A DNA stretch of 43,708 nucleotides from Hyphomicrobiaceae bacterium. GTDB taxonomy: Bacteria > Pseudomonadota > Alphaproteobacteria > Rhizobiales > Hyphomicrobiaceae. The notes below the pieces were generated by a model. That model was not told the origin of the DNA, searched no databases, and worked only from the letters and a program-made list of their open reading frames with translations. The stretch spans positions 1-43,708 of the forward strand of contig JAMXLN010000177.1 in the NCBI GenBank assembly GCA_024281145.1, written 5' to 3'. Numbering within the stretch: position 1 is the first letter of the stretch; each line of letters begins with the position of its first letter. Below are positions 23,398 to 34,747 of the stretch, piece by piece. The position numbers and the translations under genes were made by a program.

Positions 23398-24900
23398 ATG
23401 GCCAAATCGAACAAAGACGGGCGCCCGGCAGCCAGACTGCCGCGGGGCCTCAGCGATACGCCCCCCGAGGGGGTGCGCGAGACCTCGCGCATGCTCTCGG
23501 TCATCCGCGGGGTCTATGAGTCCTACGGCTTCGAGCCCTTGGAAACGCCGGCGATCGAATACACCGACGCCCTCGGCAAGTTCTTGCCGGATCAGGATCG
23601 CCCCAACGCCGGGGTGTTCTCGTTCCAGGACGAGGACGAACAGTGGCTGTCGCTGCGCTATGATCTTACCGCCCCCCTGGCGCGCTACGTGGCGGAGCAT
23701 TTCGACCGTCTGCCCAAGCCGTTCCGGCGCTATGCCGTGGGTCCAGTGTGGCGCAACGAGAAGCCGGGGCCGGGCCGCTTTCGCCAGTTCACACAGTTCG
23801 ATGCCGACACGGTAGGCACGGACAACATCGCCGCCGACGCCGAGATCTGCATGCTGACGGCCGATACGCTGGAGGCGTTGGGCGTCCCGCGCGGGCAGTA
23901 CGTCATCAAGGTGAACAACCGCAAGGTGCTTGACGGCGTGCTGGCCGGCATCGGCGTCGATCCCGTCAGCGAGGCCGATGCGATCAAGCGGCTCACCGTG
24001 CTGCGCGCCGTCGACAAACTCGACCGGCTCGGACCGCAGGGCGTGGCCATGCTGCTCGGGTCGGGCCGCAAGGATGAATCGGGCGATTTCACGCCGGGCG
24101 CCGGCCTCGAGCCGCGCGCGGTCGACGCGGTGCTGCGCTTCATCGGCGCGGGATCCCAGGGATCGGGCAAGACACTTGCCGCCATCGAGCCGCTGGTGAG
24201 GGGAGCCAACATCGGCCGCGCCGGCCTCGCCGAGCTCGTCGAAATGGAGCGGCTGCTTGCGGCTGCGGGCTATGCATCGGAGCGCGTAGCTGTGGACGCC
24301 AGCGTGGTGCGCGGCCTCGACTACTACACCGGTCCCGTGTTCGAGGCCCAGCTCACCTTCGAGGTCCGCAACGACGATGGACAGCTCGTGCGGTTTGGCT
24401 CGGTGGGCGGCGGGGGACGGTACGATGACCTCGTCGCCCGCTTCACGGGCGAGCGCGTGCCGGCCACCGGCTTCTCGATCGGTGTATCACGCTTGCAGGC
24501 GGCGCTGGCGGCCATCGGCAAGGCGCAGGGACATCCTCGACTGGGCCCGGTCGTGGTGCTGGTGATGGACAGGGCCGAACTGCCGCGGTTCCAAAGGCTG
24601 ACGCAGACCCTGCGGGCCGCTGGCGTGCGCGCCGAGATGTATCTCGGCACCGCTGGCATGAAGGCGCAGATGAAGTACGCGGACAAGCGCGCCAGTCCGT
24701 GCGTCATCATCCAGGGAGCGGACGAAGTCGCGCGCGGCGAGGTACAAATCAAGGATCTGATCGAGGGTGCCAAGGCCGCCGCCACCATCAAAGACGCCAA
24801 GGAGTGGCGCGAGACCCGCCCGGCGCAGGTTTCCGTTCCCGAAGCGCAGCTGATTGAGGCCGTGCGCGGGCTGCTGGCGCGGCACAAGGCCCATGCATGA
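23398..24900 (+). CDS. hisS: Histidine--tRNA ligase
   Basis: This 500-residue class II synthetase charges tRNA-His. It begins [42 protein letters not shown] (motif 1 region). It then has [12 protein letters not shown], the motif 2 loop [20 protein letters not shown], the histidine motif [14 protein letters not shown] and motif 3 ([11 protein letters not shown] ... GFSIGVSRL). The C-terminal anticodon-binding domain is present. It is longer than the E. coli enzyme, as usual in alphaproteobacteria. The ATG at 23398 is used; a longer in-frame opening overlaps the preceding gene. It is followed on the same strand by hisZ, an evolutionary derivative. Confidence 0.95.
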   Translation: MAKSNKDGRPAARLPRGLSDTPPEGVRETSRMLSVIRGVYESYGFEPLETPAIEYTDALGKFLPDQDRPNAGVFSFQDEDEQWLSLRYDLTAPLARYVAEHFDRLPKPFRRYAVGPVWRNEKPGPGRFRQFTQFDADTVGTDNIAADAEICMLTADTLEALGVPRGQYVIKVNNRKVLDGVLAGIGVDPVSEADAIKRLTVLRAVDKLDRLGPQGVAMLLGSGRKDESGDFTPGAGLEPRAVDAVLRFIGAGSQGSGKTLAAIEPLVRGANIGRAGLAELVEMERLLAAAGYASERVAVDASVVRGLDYYTGPVFEAQLTFEVRNDDGQLVRFGSVGGGGRYDDLVARFTGERVPATGFSIGVSRLQAALAAIGKAQGHPRLGPVVVLVMDRAELPRFQRLTQTLRAAGVRAEMYLGTAGMKAQMKYADKRASPCVIIQGADEVARGEVQIKDLIEGAKAAATIKDAKEWRETRPAQVSVPEAQLIEAVRGLLARHKAHA

Positions 24901-25062
24901 GGCAGGGCGCTGCACCAAAGGCGAGGACGCCCCCCGCCGCGTCGGCGCGCACGTGCGCAAAGCTGCGGGGCGCCGCCCGCCAGCTGCGTCTTGAGACGCG
25001 CAGCTCCCAACCCGGCGCCGGCGGGCACAGCGAGGCCGTGGCCTTGACCCCATAGAGAACCC

Positions 25063-26241
25063 ATGCCCGCGGAAGCCGCGCAGAACGTAGAAGCCCTCGC
25101 TGCCCAGGCACAGCGCCTGATGGCGACATTCCTGCGCGCCGGCTACGAGCAGATCGCGCCCGCCATCATTCAGCCCGCAGGCCTGTTCCTGGACGTGGTC
25201 GGCGAGGCCTTGCGCGCGCGCACCTACGTCTTCACCGATCCCGATGGCGAGGAGCTCTGCCTGCGGCCCGACCTCACGGTGCCGACCTGCCGCCTGCACT
25301 TGGCCCGCCATCCCACCGGCAGCACCCGTGCGCGCTATTGCTACAGCGGACCCGCTTTCCGCTATCAACCGGGCGGCGCCACCAGCGCGCACCCGAGCGA
25401 GTTCCGCCAGGCCGGAATCGAATCGTTCGCCGCCGTGGACCTGGAAGAGGACGACGCCGCCGTCCTGGCCCTCATCGTGGAGGCCCTGGACGAGGCCGGC
25501 ATCCCACAGTTTCGCCTGCGGCTGGGCGACCTCGGCCTGTTCGCGGGGCTGCTCGATGCCCTGGCCATGCCGCAGCGCTGGCGCCGGCGGCTGCGGCATC
25601 ATTTCTGGCGGCCTGAGGCGTTTCGCGCTGAGCTCGCACGTCTCACCTCGCGCGATGCGCTCAAGGTCCGTGGGTTGCCGCGCGCCTTGGTGGATGCGCT
25701 CGACCCGGCACGACCAGAAGCGGCCCAGAGGCTCGTCGAGGCCCACCTGGAAGGGGCCGGCCTGGAGCTCGTCGGCAGCCGCACCCTCCCCGAAATCACC
25801 GATCGGTTGCTGGCAGAGGCTGCTGACGCCCGCGAAGAGCCGCTCGCGCCGGCCACGGCCGCGCTGATCGAAGGCTACACGGGTCTCAAATCTCCGGCGC
25901 GGGAGGCGGCCGACCGGATCGAGGCGTTGATCGGCCCGCACACGCTCGACCTCCAAGCTCCCCTCGCGGCCTTCCGGCGCCGCCTTGAGCTGCTTGAGGG
26001 CGCGGGCGTGGACACGAGGCAGGCCACGTTTGCAGCCGAGTTCGGTCGCAACCTCGAATACTACACGGGCTTCGTGTTCGAGATCATCGCGCCTGCGCTC
26101 GGCCCCGGCAGTCCCGTCGCCGGCGGCGGTCGCTACGACAGCCTGCTCGCCGACGTCGGTGCGCCGGCGCGCGTGCCCGCCGTCGGCTCGTCGATCCACA
26201 CCGAGCGGCTGCTGAGCGTGCTCAGCGCAGAGGCGCCATGA
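25063..26241 (+). CDS. hisZ: ATP phosphoribosyltransferase regulatory subunit HisZ
   Basis: This 392-residue protein is a catalytically inactive relative of histidyl-tRNA synthetase that pairs with the short HisG to form the first enzyme of histidine biosynthesis. It keeps the synthetase fold ([57 protein letters not shown]) but lacks a complete motif 2 loop and the anticodon-binding domain. Its stop overlaps the hisG start, and the presence of a short-form HisG next door confirms the identity. hisS lies 162 bases upstream. Confidence 0.93.
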   Translation: MPAEAAQNVEALAAQAQRLMATFLRAGYEQIAPAIIQPAGLFLDVVGEALRARTYVFTDPDGEELCLRPDLTVPTCRLHLARHPTGSTRARYCYSGPAFRYQPGGATSAHPSEFRQAGIESFAAVDLEEDDAAVLALIVEALDEAGIPQFRLRLGDLGLFAGLLDALAMPQRWRRRLRHHFWRPEAFRAELARLTSRDALKVRGLPRALVDALDPARPEAAQRLVEAHLEGAGLELVGSRTLPEITDRLLAEAADAREEPLAPATAALIEGYTGLKSPAREAADRIEALIGPHTLDLQAPLAAFRRRLELLEGAGVDTRQATFAAEFGRNLEYYTGFVFEIIAPALGPGSPVAGGGRYDSLLADVGAPARVPAVGSSIHTERLLSVLSAEAP

Positions 26242-26936
26242 CAGAGCGGTTGGTCCTCGCACTGCCCTCCAAGGGCCGCCTGATGGAACAATGCGCCAGC
26301 ATGCTGGCACGGGCCGGGCTCAGCGTCGCCAAGTCGGGCTCAGCGCGCGGCTACCAGGGCGACATCGCCGAACTGCCCGGTGTGGAGGTCAATTTCGTCT
26401 CCTCAGCCGAGATTGCCCAGCTGCTCAAAAGCGGCAAAGCCCACCTTGGCATCACCGGCGAGGACCTGTTGCGCGAAACCATCGCCGATTGCGATGGGCG
26501 CATCACCTTCCTGCGCCGCTGTGGCTTTGGTCAGGCGGACGTCGTGGTGGCCGTTCCGGCCGCCTGGATCGACGTGCGGCGCATGTCCGACCTGGAGGAA
26601 ATGGCGATCGGTTTCCGGCGCGTGCACGGCCGTCGCATGCGCGTCGCCACCAAGTATATGAACCTGACGCGCCGCTTCTTTGCCCAACAGGGCGTCAGCG
26701 GCTACCGCATTGTCGAGAGCCTGGGGGCGACCGAAGGCGCTCCGGCAGCGTTGCTGGCCGAGCTCATCGTCGATATCACGACCACCGGCGCGACCCTGCG
26801 CGCCAATGCTCTTAAGGTTCTGGAGGACGGCGTGATCCTCAAATCGCAGGCCAGCCTCGTCGCCTCCAACGCCGCGCCCTGGACGGAGGAATTGCGCCAG
26901 CTGGAGCGCGCGCTCGCGGACAGGCTCCGCGTGTGA
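26238..26936 (+). CDS. hisG: ATP phosphoribosyltransferase catalytic subunit, short form
   Basis: This 232-residue enzyme joins ATP and PRPP to phosphoribosyl-ATP. [11 protein letters not shown] at the N-terminus and the PRPP loop [20 protein letters not shown] near 177-196 are diagnostic. The regulatory C-terminal domain of long HisG is absent, which is why HisZ is needed. The ATG overlaps the hisZ stop by four bases. Other his genes are not in the window. Confidence 0.95.
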   Translation: MTERLVLALPSKGRLMEQCASMLARAGLSVAKSGSARGYQGDIAELPGVEVNFVSSAEIAQLLKSGKAHLGITGEDLLRETIADCDGRITFLRRCGFGQADVVVAVPAAWIDVRRMSDLEEMAIGFRRVHGRRMRVATKYMNLTRRFFAQQGVSGYRIVESLGATEGAPAALLAELIVDITTTGATLRANALKVLEDGVILKSQASLVASNAAPWTEELRQLERALADRLRV

Positions 26937-27146
26937 GCGCTGCGGGTCGGCTGCAACCTACAATCTGGAAGCCACAAGCCGATGCGCCGCGCTGCAGCAT
27001 CGCGCTCTAGACAATCGATCCGCGCGAGCCTCTAGTGCCTGGACGCCCAGCGATCCCCTCGAGCTACCCCCATGCGCGACCCAGCCGCAAAACCGAGCCA
27101 GCCCAGCTCCCCGCCAAGTCGAGCTCGGGTCAGCCATGCAGGAAGA

Positions 27147-27422
27147 ATGCCGATCCGCAGATCTATCGTCGCCCTGTCGCTCACTTCGGCCCTGGTTGCC
27201 GGCGCCGAGCCCGTGACTGCCCAGAACGCCAACTGTACGTGGTATGCCGAGACCGCGCTCAAACAGCAACAGCGCAACGAGCGCGGCAAGTGCGGCTTTG
27301 CGGGACCAGAGTGGAGCATGAACCGACAGGCGCACCTTGCCTGGTGCGCCACGCAAAACCCCGATCGCTGGAAGGCGGAGGCGCAAAAGCGCGAGCAGAT
27401 GTTGGCGGGCTGCAAACCCTAG
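27147..27422 (+). CDS. Small secreted four-cysteine protein of unknown function
   Basis: This 91-residue protein has a signal peptide (RRSIVALSLTSALVAGAEPVTAQ) and a mature part of about 65 residues. The mature part holds cysteines in NCTWYAETALKQQQRNERGKCGF, HLAWCATQ and at the C-terminus (LAGCKP), with the GPEWSMNRQAHLAWC pattern that recurs in short alphaproteobacterial secreted proteins. No function is known to me. An in-frame opening from 27072 would place 25 extra residues before the signal peptide, so the ATG at 27147 is preferred. It converges on purM, 43 bases away. Confidence 0.62.
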   Translation: MPIRRSIVALSLTSALVAGAEPVTAQNANCTWYAETALKQQQRNERGKCGFAGPEWSMNRQAHLAWCATQNPDRWKAEAQKREQMLAGCKP

Positions 27423-27439
27423 CCGCCCCCATCGGCCCA

Positions 27440-27460
27440 CCCGTCTCGAAGAAAGACGGG
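27440..27460. terminator. Hairpin between convergent genes
   Basis: A perfect 7-bp stem (CCCGTCT / AGACGGG) with a 7-base loop lies between the two convergent stops. There is no T-run on either strand, so it may only be a weak or factor-dependent bidirectional terminator. Confidence 0.35.
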
Positions 27461-27465
27461 CGCCG

Positions 27466-28578
27466 TCACCCCGTCGCCTGCAACCGGCCGGAGTAGCGCA
27501 CAGCCTCAGCCTCGCCTTTGCCCTTGGCACGCGATTTGACGCCGCGGCCCGGCTCGATCTCGCCCAAGCGCACGGGTGTCTCGCCTGCGACCGCCAGCGC
27601 CCGCGCCACGCTTTCGGCTTCCGTCCGACCCGCAACCACCACAAGCCCGATGCCGCAATTGAAGGTGCGCAACATCGCCGCATCGTCGAGCTGGCTCGCC
27701 TGTTGGAGCCAGGCGAATACGGCCGGCATCCTCCACGCGCCGAGGTCGACGTGCGCGGCGAGCCCCGACGGCAGAACGCGCGGGAGATTTTCGCTGAGCC
27801 CGCCGCCGGTGATGTGCGCAAGCCCCTTCACGGCCCCCGTTGCGCGGATCGCCGCCAACACGGGCCGCACATAGATGCGCGTCGGCGCCAAGAGCGCGGC
27901 GCCCAGGGTCGATGCGGCCGCAAACGGGGCGGGCGCATCCCAAGTAAGCTTGGCCTCGACCACCAAACGGCGCAGCAGCGCGTAGCCGTTGGAATGGACC
28001 CCCGAGGAGGGCAGCCCGATCAGGACGTCACCCTCGGCGATGTCCGCTCTGGGCAGCAGCGCCCCGCGCTCAACGGCGCCCACGGCGAACCCGGCAAGAT
28101 CGTAGTCGGCGCCGTGATAGAGCCCCGGCATCTCGGCCGTCTCGCCACCGATCAGGGCGCAACCGGCCTGACGACAGCCCTCCGCGACGCCAGCAATGAC
28201 CGCACGCGCGGTTTCAACCTCGAGCTTTCCGGCAGCGAAGTAGTCGAGGAAGAACAGCGGCTCGGCTCCCTGGGCCAGGAGGTCGTTCACGCACATGGCC
28301 ACGAGGTCGATGCCGACGGTGGCGTGGCTGCCAGTGTCGATGGCAATCTTGAGCTTGGTACCAACGCCGTCGGAGGCGGCGACCAGGATCGGATCGCGAA
28401 AGCCCGCCGCCTTGAGGTCGAAGAGGGCTCCGAACCCCCCAAGGGCGGTATCCGCCCCTGCACGCCGCGTGGTCGCGGCAAGGGGCTTGATGGCTTCCAC
28501 CAGGGCCTCGCCGGCTTCGATATCGACCCCTGCCGCACGGTAGGAGAGGGGGGAGGGGCTGTGCGGACGGCGTGGCAT
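27466..28578 (-). CDS. purM: Phosphoribosylformylglycinamidine cyclo-ligase (AIR synthetase)
   Basis: This 370-residue enzyme closes the imidazole ring in purine biosynthesis with ATP. Typical segments are [91 protein letters not shown] and the glycine-rich [16 protein letters not shown]. The start at 28578 matches the family N-terminus; longer in-frame sequence upstream crosses the divergent promoter region. purN, often its neighbour, is not here; the next gene downstream is convergent. Confidence 0.95.
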   Translation of the reverse strand: MPRRPHSPSPLSYRAAGVDIEAGEALVEAIKPLAATTRRAGADTALGGFGALFDLKAAGFRDPILVAASDGVGTKLKIAIDTGSHATVGIDLVAMCVNDLLAQGAEPLFFLDYFAAGKLEVETARAVIAGVAEGCRQAGCALIGGETAEMPGLYHGADYDLAGFAVGAVERGALLPRADIAEGDVLIGLPSSGVHSNGYALLRRLVVEAKLTWDAPAPFAAASTLGAALLAPTRIYVRPVLAAIRATGAVKGLAHITGGGLSENLPRVLPSGLAAHVDLGAWRMPAVFAWLQQASQLDDAAMLRTFNCGIGLVVVAGRTEAESVARALAVAGETPVRLGEIEPGRGVKSRAKGKGEAEAVRYSGRLQATG

Positions 28579-28705
28579 GGCGGTGCGCTGAGGCTCCCAA
28601 CTTTTGCCCAAAGGCGGACCGAATATTGTCGGGCATAGCAGACGTGCGCGCGGCCCGGTAGGCTCCGTCACCCCGCTGCTGTGGATGTCGCGGGAGGGGG
28701 TGGGG

Positions 28706-29824
28706 ATGAGGATCGCGGGCAGATCGGCCATTGGCAGGGCAGGAGTGGCGCTCGGCGCCTGCCTCACCCTCGCGGTCCCTTGCGCCGGAGCCGCCGGGGA
28801 AGACGCTCCCTTCACGGTCGGCAACTATCCCGTGGAGGCGCGCGCCGAAAACGCGGTGAGCGCCAAGAGCAAGGCATTGGCCGACGGGCAGCAGGCGGCT
28901 TTGCGCTCCCTCCTCAAGCGGCTTGTGCCGGTCACGGCCCACCAGCGGTTGCGGGCGCTGCGCCAAGTGTCGGCCGGCGACCTCATCGAGGGCGTGCGGG
29001 TGCGATCGGAGCGCAACTCCTCCACGGACTACATCGCCAGCCTCGACTTTACCTTCCAGGCAAAGAGCGTACGCGACCTGTTGCGGCGCGAAGGCATACC
29101 GTTCGTGGACGAGCAGGCGCCGGTGCTCACGCTCATCCCCCTGTGGCGCAGCTCAGGCCGCACGGTGCCCCACGCGGAGGTGGCGTGGAGCAACGTATGG
29201 CAGAGCCTCGATTTGGAGCATGCGCTCACGCCGGTGCGCCTGGAACCCCTCAAGCCGCAAGTCCCGCCCGAGGCCGTCAACGCGCTGGCGGACGGCGATG
29301 GCAGCGCGCTGCGCGCACTCGTCGCGGCCTATGGCGGCGAGCTCGTTTTGCTGGCCGTGGCCGATCAGGATTTGCCGGCCAAACGCCTGAGCCTCACCCT
29401 TGCCGGACGAGACGCGGCGGGCGCCTTCGTGCTCAAGCGTACCTACCGCATCGACCCGGCCGACCCAAGCTACGCCAGCGAGCTCGCCGCCGTGGTCTCA
29501 CTGGGCATCCTGGAGGGCCGCTGGAAGGCCGTGAAGGGAGCCGGAACGGGCGCCGACCGCGACGCTGTGACTGCTGCGGGCGCCGGGGACAGGGAGTTGC
29601 TGCTCGCCATCGAGTTCCGCGGCATGAGCGAGTGGCAGGACATCAGTCGCAAGCTCGCCGCAACGCCGGGCGTTGAGGAGCTCGAGGTGGCGGGGCTCTC
29701 GGCCCGCGGTGCGCGCGTAACACTGCGCTACGCCGAAGGCGCCGAGCGGCTGGCCGACGCCCTGGCCCAGCAGGGCCTGAGCCTGCGCAACGCCGGTGGC
29801 ACGTGGGTCTTGTCCCAGCAATAG
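28706..29824 (+). CDS. DUF2066 domain-containing exported protein
   Basis: This 372-residue protein has a signal peptide ([20 protein letters not shown]) and a DUF2066-type body that starts [39 protein letters not shown] middle part has [21 protein letters not shown] and LTLIPLW. The family sits next to purM, hdaA and ppk in many alphaproteobacteria but has no assigned role. GGGAGGGGG is suitably placed for the ATG at 28706; upstream in-frame ATGs exist but are less well served. It is divergent from purM and 115 bases ahead of the phosphatidyltransferase gene. Confidence 0.8.
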   Translation: MRIAGRSAIGRAGVALGACLTLAVPCAGAAGEDAPFTVGNYPVEARAENAVSAKSKALADGQQAALRSLLKRLVPVTAHQRLRALRQVSAGDLIEGVRVRSERNSSTDYIASLDFTFQAKSVRDLLRREGIPFVDEQAPVLTLIPLWRSSGRTVPHAEVAWSNVWQSLDLEHALTPVRLEPLKPQVPPEAVNALADGDGSALRALVAAYGGELVLLAVADQDLPAKRLSLTLAGRDAAGAFVLKRTYRIDPADPSYASELAAVVSLGILEGRWKAVKGAGTGADRDAVTAAGAGDRELLLAIEFRGMSEWQDISRKLAATPGVEELEVAGLSARGARVTLRYAEGAERLADALAQQGLSLRNAGGTWVLSQQ

Positions 29825-29939
29825 GGCCCTCGACTGAGACGCGGGGCGGGAGCTAAGCTCCGGCGGCTGAGGGCCGGGCGGTATCACGCCGCGCTTCTCA
29901 AATCCAGACAATCGCCTGTCAAAGAGCGCTGCAGTCGAC

Positions 29940-30524
29940 GTGATCATCAATATCCCGAACTTCATCACGCTCGGGCGCATCATTTCCGTTCCAGTCATCT
30001 TCTGGTTGTTGCTGACCGGAGAAGCCAAGATCGCGTTTTTTGTGTTCGTCTGCGCCGGCATCAGCGACGCCGTCGACGGCTGGCTCGCCAAGCGCTACGG
30101 CTGGGGGACGGAGCTTGGCTCCTACCTCGATCCCCTCGCCGACAAGCTGCTGATCGTCAGCATTTTCATTGCCCTTGGCGTGCGCAACGCCTTGCCCCTA
30201 TGGCTCGTCATCGCCGTGGTCAGCCGCGACATCCTGATCGTTGCCGCCGTCCTGCTCGCCTGGCTGCTCGATCAGCCGGTCCGCATCAAGCCCCTCACGG
30301 TGAGCAAGATCAATACCGCCGTGCAGATCCTACTCGCGGCCACCGTGCTCGCCGATACGGCCTTCGGCCTCGGGCTCGAGAGCATCCGCCTGGTGCTGGT
30401 GTGGATTGCGGGAGCATTGACGGTTCTTTCGCTCGCCGCCTATCTGCGGGCTTGGTTTCTTCACATGACCAGTTATGACTCCGCCAGCTACGACGCCACG
30501 GGTAAGAACGGGCCGGGGGACTGA
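29940..30524 (+). CDS. CDP-alcohol phosphatidyltransferase (PgsA-like)
   Basis: This 194-residue membrane enzyme moves a phosphatidyl group from CDP-diacylglycerol to an alcohol. The signature D(x2)DG(x2)A(K/R)(x8)G(x3)D(x3)D is intact, with Asp43, Asp46, Gly47, Gly60, Asp64 and Asp68. The usual Arg after the alanine is Lys51, with Arg52 next. Size and the IPNFITLGRII start suggest phosphatidylglycerophosphate synthase, but this is not certain since several paralogs share them. The start codon is GTG, without a strong ribosome-binding site. It precedes the permease gene by 32 bases, likely in one operon. Confidence 0.82.
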   Translation: MIINIPNFITLGRIISVPVIFWLLLTGEAKIAFFVFVCAGISDAVDGWLAKRYGWGTELGSYLDPLADKLLIVSIFIALGVRNALPLWLVIAVVSRDILIVAAVLLAWLLDQPVRIKPLTVSKINTAVQILLAATVLADTAFGLGLESIRLVLVWIAGALTVLSLAAYLRAWFLHMTSYDSASYDATGKNGPGD

Positions 30525-30556
30525 TCGCCGGCGCGGGGCGCACGCCAAGGAGGGAC

Positions 30557-31675
30557 ATGCGCGTCGAACGGCAGCTTTGGTTCTGGATGGTGGCCCTCGT
30601 CGCCCTCACCATCGCCATTGCCCTGCTGCGCGACATCCTGCTCCCCTTCGTCGCCGCCATTGTCGGCGCCTATTTTCTCAATCCCGTTGCCGACCGGCTG
30701 CAGGCCCATGGCCTCAACCGGACGCTGGCAGCCATCCTCATCGTCGGCGTGGTCGCGGTGTTGGTGACGTTGGCCCTCGTCCTGCTCGCACCCGTGCTCA
30801 GCGATCAGGTGCGGCAGATGGTGACGGCCTTGCCGGGTGAGGCGGAGCGCTTGAAAGCGTTCGTTGAGCGCTTCGGGCGCGACTGGTTTGGCCCAAGCTT
30901 TCCCTCGTTCCAGGCGGCCCTCGACCGCATGCTGGCAGACCTGTCGCAGAACTGGGCGGGACTGGCGGGCACCGTCATGGTGTCGGTGTGGAGTCGCGGG
31001 CTGGCGCTCGTCAATTTTGTCTCTCTGCTTCTGATCACGCCGGTGGTCGTGTTCTATCTCATCGTCGACTGGCATCCGATGTTGGCCCGCCTCGACGAGG
31101 CCCTGCCCCGCGATCACGCTCCCACCATCCGCCGTCTTGCCGCCGGCATCAACGATGCCGTCGGCGCCTTCATCCGTGGGCAAGGCACGATCTGCCTCGT
31201 GCTCGGCCTCTTTTATGCATTGGGTTTAAGCTGGGCTGGCATCGACTACGGCCTGCTGGTTGGGCTCACGACCGGGCTCCTCGCCTTCATCCCGATTGTC
31301 GGCTGGCTGTTGGGCCTCATCTTTGCGTGCGGCCTTGCTATCGTGCAGTACTGGCCCGACTACACGCCCCTGTTCAAAGTCGTGGGCGTGCTCGTGTGCG
31401 GCATCGCCATGGATACGGCCTTTCTTTCCCCGCGCTTCGTCGGCCAAAAGATCGGGCTCCATCCCGTGTGGATGATCTTCGCGCTGTTCGTGTTCAGCTA
31501 CCTCTTTGGTCTTGTCGGCACGCTGGTGGCCGTGCCGCTGGCGGCCGCCGCGGGCGTGGTCGTGCGGTTTGCCCTACAGCTCTATCTCGACAGCTCCGTC
31601 TACAAGGGCAACAGTGGGGTTCACGAGGCCGCCGCGGCCCTGCCCGGCAACGCCAATCCAAAGGAAGAAACGTGA
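30557..31675 (+). CDS. AI-2E family transporter (PerM-like permease)
   Basis: This 372-residue inner-membrane protein has the usual layout: two N-terminal helices, a third, a soluble segment of about 70 residues with amphipathic stretches (LPGEAERLKAFVERFGRDWFGP), then a helical block with GLTTGLLAFIPIVGWLLGLI and DTAFLSPRFVGQKIGLHPVW, both family hallmarks. Members include Na+/H+ antiporters and putative exporters; the substrate is unknown. AAGGAGG precedes the ATG closely. Its stop overlaps the GTG start of hdaA, so the two are coupled, as in many alphaproteobacteria. Confidence 0.88.
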   Translation: MRVERQLWFWMVALVALTIAIALLRDILLPFVAAIVGAYFLNPVADRLQAHGLNRTLAAILIVGVVAVLVTLALVLLAPVLSDQVRQMVTALPGEAERLKAFVERFGRDWFGPSFPSFQAALDRMLADLSQNWAGLAGTVMVSVWSRGLALVNFVSLLLITPVVVFYLIVDWHPMLARLDEALPRDHAPTIRRLAAGINDAVGAFIRGQGTICLVLGLFYALGLSWAGIDYGLLVGLTTGLLAFIPIVGWLLGLIFACGLAIVQYWPDYTPLFKVVGVLVCGIAMDTAFLSPRFVGQKIGLHPVWMIFALFVFSYLFGLVGTLVAVPLAAAAGVVVRFALQLYLDSSVYKGNSGVHEAAAALPGNANPKEET

Positions 31676-32415
31676 CCGCCACGCCCAGCCAGCTCGTGCT
31701 CGATCTCGCGCACCACCCGGCGCTGGAGGCGGAGGACTTCCTCGTCAGCCGATCCAACCAAGCGGCCGCCGACTTCATCGACCGCTGGCCCGACTGGCCC
31801 AGTGCCTCCGCCGTCGTGGTCGCCCCCGCGCGCGCCGGCAAGACCCACCTCGCCAACGTCTGGCGGCTCAAGTGTGGTGCAGCGCGCCTCGAGGCAAAGC
31901 GCATTTGCGAAGCCGACGTGGCCTCTCTCAGCGGGTCACTCCTGATCGAAGACCTGCAGGCGGGGATCGGCGAGGAGCGCGTGCTGTTCCATCTTCTCAA
32001 CCTGGCGCGCGAGCAGAAGAGGTCGCTGCTCATGACCTCGCGCGTGCCCCCGGGGGAACTCAGCGTCACGCTGCCTGACCTGCGCTCGCGCCTGCGCGCG
32101 CTGCCCGTCGTTGCCATCGAGCCGCCGGACGAGGCCTTGCTCAAGGCCGTGTTGGTGAAGCACTTCGCCGACCGCCAGCTGGCGGTGGAACCGCACGTGA
32201 TCGGCTACATTGCCCTGCATATGGAGCAATCGATGGAGGCAGCAGCAACCGTGGTGGCCGAAATCGACGCTGCGGCGCTCTCCTCCCAGCGCCGGGTCAC
32301 ACGTGCCCTCGTCCAGCAAGTGCTGGCCGCGCAAAGGTTGGCCGAGCACGTCCCGGGCGAGCCAGCCCGGGCCGACCCAGTCTTGGCCCCACATCACCGC
32401 GGGCGCGAGCCGTGA
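31672..32415 (+). CDS. hdaA: DnaA-related regulatory protein HdaA
   Basis: This 247-residue AAA+ protein should work with the sliding clamp to inactivate DnaA-ATP after initiation. The N-terminal QLVLDL (residues 6-11) is the clamp-binding motif, and [29 protein letters not shown] is typical of alphaproteobacterial HdaA. The Walker A reads APARAGKT, with Ala in place of the first Gly, and the Walker B region is LLIEDL. The lid domain follows ([24 protein letters not shown]). The start is GTG, overlapping the permease stop; AAGGAAG lies upstream. Identity is supported by the ppk and ppx neighbours. Confidence 0.87.
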   Translation: MTATPSQLVLDLAHHPALEAEDFLVSRSNQAAADFIDRWPDWPSASAVVVAPARAGKTHLANVWRLKCGAARLEAKRICEADVASLSGSLLIEDLQAGIGEERVLFHLLNLAREQKRSLLMTSRVPPGELSVTLPDLRSRLRALPVVAIEPPDEALLKAVLVKHFADRQLAVEPHVIGYIALHMEQSMEAAATVVAEIDAAALSSQRRVTRALVQQVLAAQRLAEHVPGEPARADPVLAPHHRGREP

Positions 32416-32524
32416 GCCCACACTGCCACCAATCTTTCATCTTGCCGCTGCAGACTACCTGCCATCCGTGCCAATCGAGTGGCATAATTGCAACAGATCA
32501 TTTCCAGTCCTTGCGGGTCTCCCC

Positions 32525-34732
32525 ATGAGCGCACCCAAGACAAAACTGAAGGAACGCGAGCCCCTGGTCGAAGCGCCGCCGCAACCGGCGCCCCAACTGG
32601 GACCTGCGCGCTTTTACAATCGCGAACTCTCATGGCTGCAGTTCAATCGGCGGGTGCTCGAGGAGGGGCTCAACCGGCGCCATCCCCTGCTTGAGCGCGT
32701 GCGCTTCCTGTCGATCTCCGCCTCCAACATCGACGAGTTCTACATGGTGCGTGCGGCCGGTCTTTATGGCCAGGTGGCCGCCGGCGTCGTGCACCCGAGC
32801 CAGGACGGCCTCACGCCCGCCCAGCAGCTGGTCGAGATCAACCGCTTCGCCGCCGGGCTGGTTAGCGAGCAGCAGGCTTGCTGGACGACGCTCAGGGCCG
32901 AGATGGCCGCCGCCGGCATTCATATCGTCGAGCCAAAGGAACTCAAACCCGCCGAGCGTGAATGGCTCGACCGGTTGTTCGTTGCACAATACCTGCCGAT
33001 CTTGACGCCGCTCGCCGTTGACCCCGCCCACCCCTTCCCCTTCATCCAGAATGCCGGCATCACCGTCGGCGTGGAGCTGAGGCGCGAGCGGGACGGCACC
33101 ACCATGCATGCGCTGCTGCCGATCCCGATGCAGCTCGTGCGTTTCATCCGCCTGCCGCTCGAGGAAGGCGCCCGCCAGGACGGGGTGAAGCCCATCCGCT
33201 TCATCCGCATCGAATCGGTGATCGGCATGTTCCTGTCGCGCCTGTTCCCGGGCTTCCTGGCGCGCAGCCACGGCGCCTTCCGGGTCCTGCGCGACAGTGA
33301 CATCGAGGTGCAGGAAGAGGCGGAGGACCTGGTCGCGCTCTACGAGACCGCACTCAAGCGCCGCCGCCGTGGCCACGTCATCCGCGTGGAAATCGACGGC
33401 CAGATGCCAACTCGCCTGCAGCGGTTCGTGGTGCAGGAGCTGGAGGTGCGTGATGATGCCGTCTTCATCAAGGAAGGCATGTTGGGCCTTGCCGACACCG
33501 CCCAGCTGATCGTCGCCGAGCGGCCCGACCTGGTCTTCAAGCCCTTCACCATCCGCTTTCCCGAGCGCATCCGCGAGTTCAACGGTGACTGCTTCGCGGC
33601 CATTCGCAAGAAGGACATCGTGGTGCACCATCCCTACGAGTCCTTCGACGTGGTCGTGCAGCTGTTGCGCCAGGCGGTGGCCGATCCCAATGTCATGGCG
33701 ATCAAGTGGACGCTCTATCGCACCTCCAACGACAGCCCCATCGTACGTGCACTGAAAGATGCCGCCGATCTCGGCAAGTCGGTCACGGCCGTGGTCGAGC
33801 TCAAGGCCCGCTTCGATGAAGCCGCCAACATCCGCTGGGCACGCGATCTGGAAAGTGCAGGCGTGCACGTGGTCTATGGCTTCATCGAGCTCAAGACGGA
33901 CGCCAAGCTCGGCCTCATCGTGCGCCGCGAAGGCACCGAGCTCACCACCTACTGTCACATTGGCACCGGCAACTACCACCCCGTGACTGCCAAGGTCTAC
34001 AGCGACCTGTCCTACTTCACGGCCGATCCGGTGATCGGGCGCGATGTGACGCGGATCTTCAACTTCATCACCGGCTATGCCGAGCCCGCCGAGATCGAGG
34101 CCATCGCCGCCAGCCCGCAGGGCATCCGCACCCGTTTCCTGGCGCACATCCGCGACGAAATCGCCCATGCCAAGGCCGGGCGCAAGGGCGCCATTTGGAT
34201 GAAGCTCAACGCGCTCGTCGATGCGCAAATCATCGATGCGCTCTACGAGGCGAGCCAAGCCGGCGTCGAGATCGACCTCATCGTGCGCGGCATCTGCTGC
34301 CTGCGCCCCGGCGTGCCTGGGCTCTCGGAGAACATCCGAGCAAAGAGCATCGTCGGACGGTTCCTGGAGCACGGCCGCATCTACTGTTTCGGCGCCGGCC
34401 ACGGCTTGCCGGCGCCGAAGGCCCTCGTCTATATCAGCTCCGCCGACATGATGCCGCGCAATCTCGATCGGCGCGTGGAGGTGATGGTGCCGATCACCAA
34501 CCCGACGGTGCACGAGCAGATCATGGACCAAATCATGGTGGCGAACCTCAAGGACAACCAGCAGAGCTGGCGCATCCTGCCGGACGGCGGGTCGGAGCGC
34601 ATCAGGCCCGCCCCGGGCGAGGAGCCCTTCAATGCCCACGAATATTTCATGACCAATCCGAGCCTGTCAGGGCGCGGCCAGTCCCTCAAAGACAGCTTCC
34701 CGCGCCGGTTCAGCCTCGCCCAAGAGCACTAA
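32525..34732 (+). CDS. ppk1: Polyphosphate kinase 1
   Basis: This 735-residue enzyme makes polyphosphate from ATP reversibly. It starts [19 protein letters not shown] and has [14 protein letters not shown]. The autophosphorylated histidine is His478 ([10 protein letters not shown]), and the second conserved histidine is His616 ([12 protein letters not shown]). The C-terminus has [17 protein letters not shown]. Length is normal. The ATG at 32525 fits the family; the in-frame sequence upstream overlaps hdaA. It is 15 bases ahead of ppx, the enzyme that degrades its product. Confidence 0.96.
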   Translation: MSAPKTKLKEREPLVEAPPQPAPQLGPARFYNRELSWLQFNRRVLEEGLNRRHPLLERVRFLSISASNIDEFYMVRAAGLYGQVAAGVVHPSQDGLTPAQQLVEINRFAAGLVSEQQACWTTLRAEMAAAGIHIVEPKELKPAEREWLDRLFVAQYLPILTPLAVDPAHPFPFIQNAGITVGVELRRERDGTTMHALLPIPMQLVRFIRLPLEEGARQDGVKPIRFIRIESVIGMFLSRLFPGFLARSHGAFRVLRDSDIEVQEEAEDLVALYETALKRRRRGHVIRVEIDGQMPTRLQRFVVQELEVRDDAVFIKEGMLGLADTAQLIVAERPDLVFKPFTIRFPERIREFNGDCFAAIRKKDIVVHHPYESFDVVVQLLRQAVADPNVMAIKWTLYRTSNDSPIVRALKDAADLGKSVTAVVELKARFDEAANIRWARDLESAGVHVVYGFIELKTDAKLGLIVRREGTELTTYCHIGTGNYHPVTAKVYSDLSYFTADPVIGRDVTRIFNFITGYAEPAEIEAIAASPQGIRTRFLAHIRDEIAHAKAGRKGAIWMKLNALVDAQIIDALYEASQAGVEIDLIVRGICCLRPGVPGLSENIRAKSIVGRFLEHGRIYCFGAGHGLPAPKALVYISSADMMPRNLDRRVEVMVPITNPTVHEQIMDQIMVANLKDNQQSWRILPDGGSERIRPAPGEEPFNAHEYFMTNPSLSGRGQSLKDSFPRRFSLAQEH

Positions 34733-34747
34733 CCGGGCACCGCGCGC

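Noticed and set aside
25063-26241. Second histidyl-tRNA synthetase
   Set aside because: The motif 2 loop and anticodon-binding domain are incomplete and the gene overlaps a short hisG, so HisZ is the right call.
24487-26310. Long minus-strand open frame (about 600 codons) opposite hisS and hisZ
   Set aside because: It is the antisense shadow of two certain genes; the product has no domain character, and stop codons are simply rare in this GC-rich DNA.
32630-34639. Minus-strand open frame of about 670 codons opposite ppk1
   Set aside because: Antisense to a complete, well-conserved ppk1; its translation is rich in His, Asp and Val in the way typical of reversed codons.
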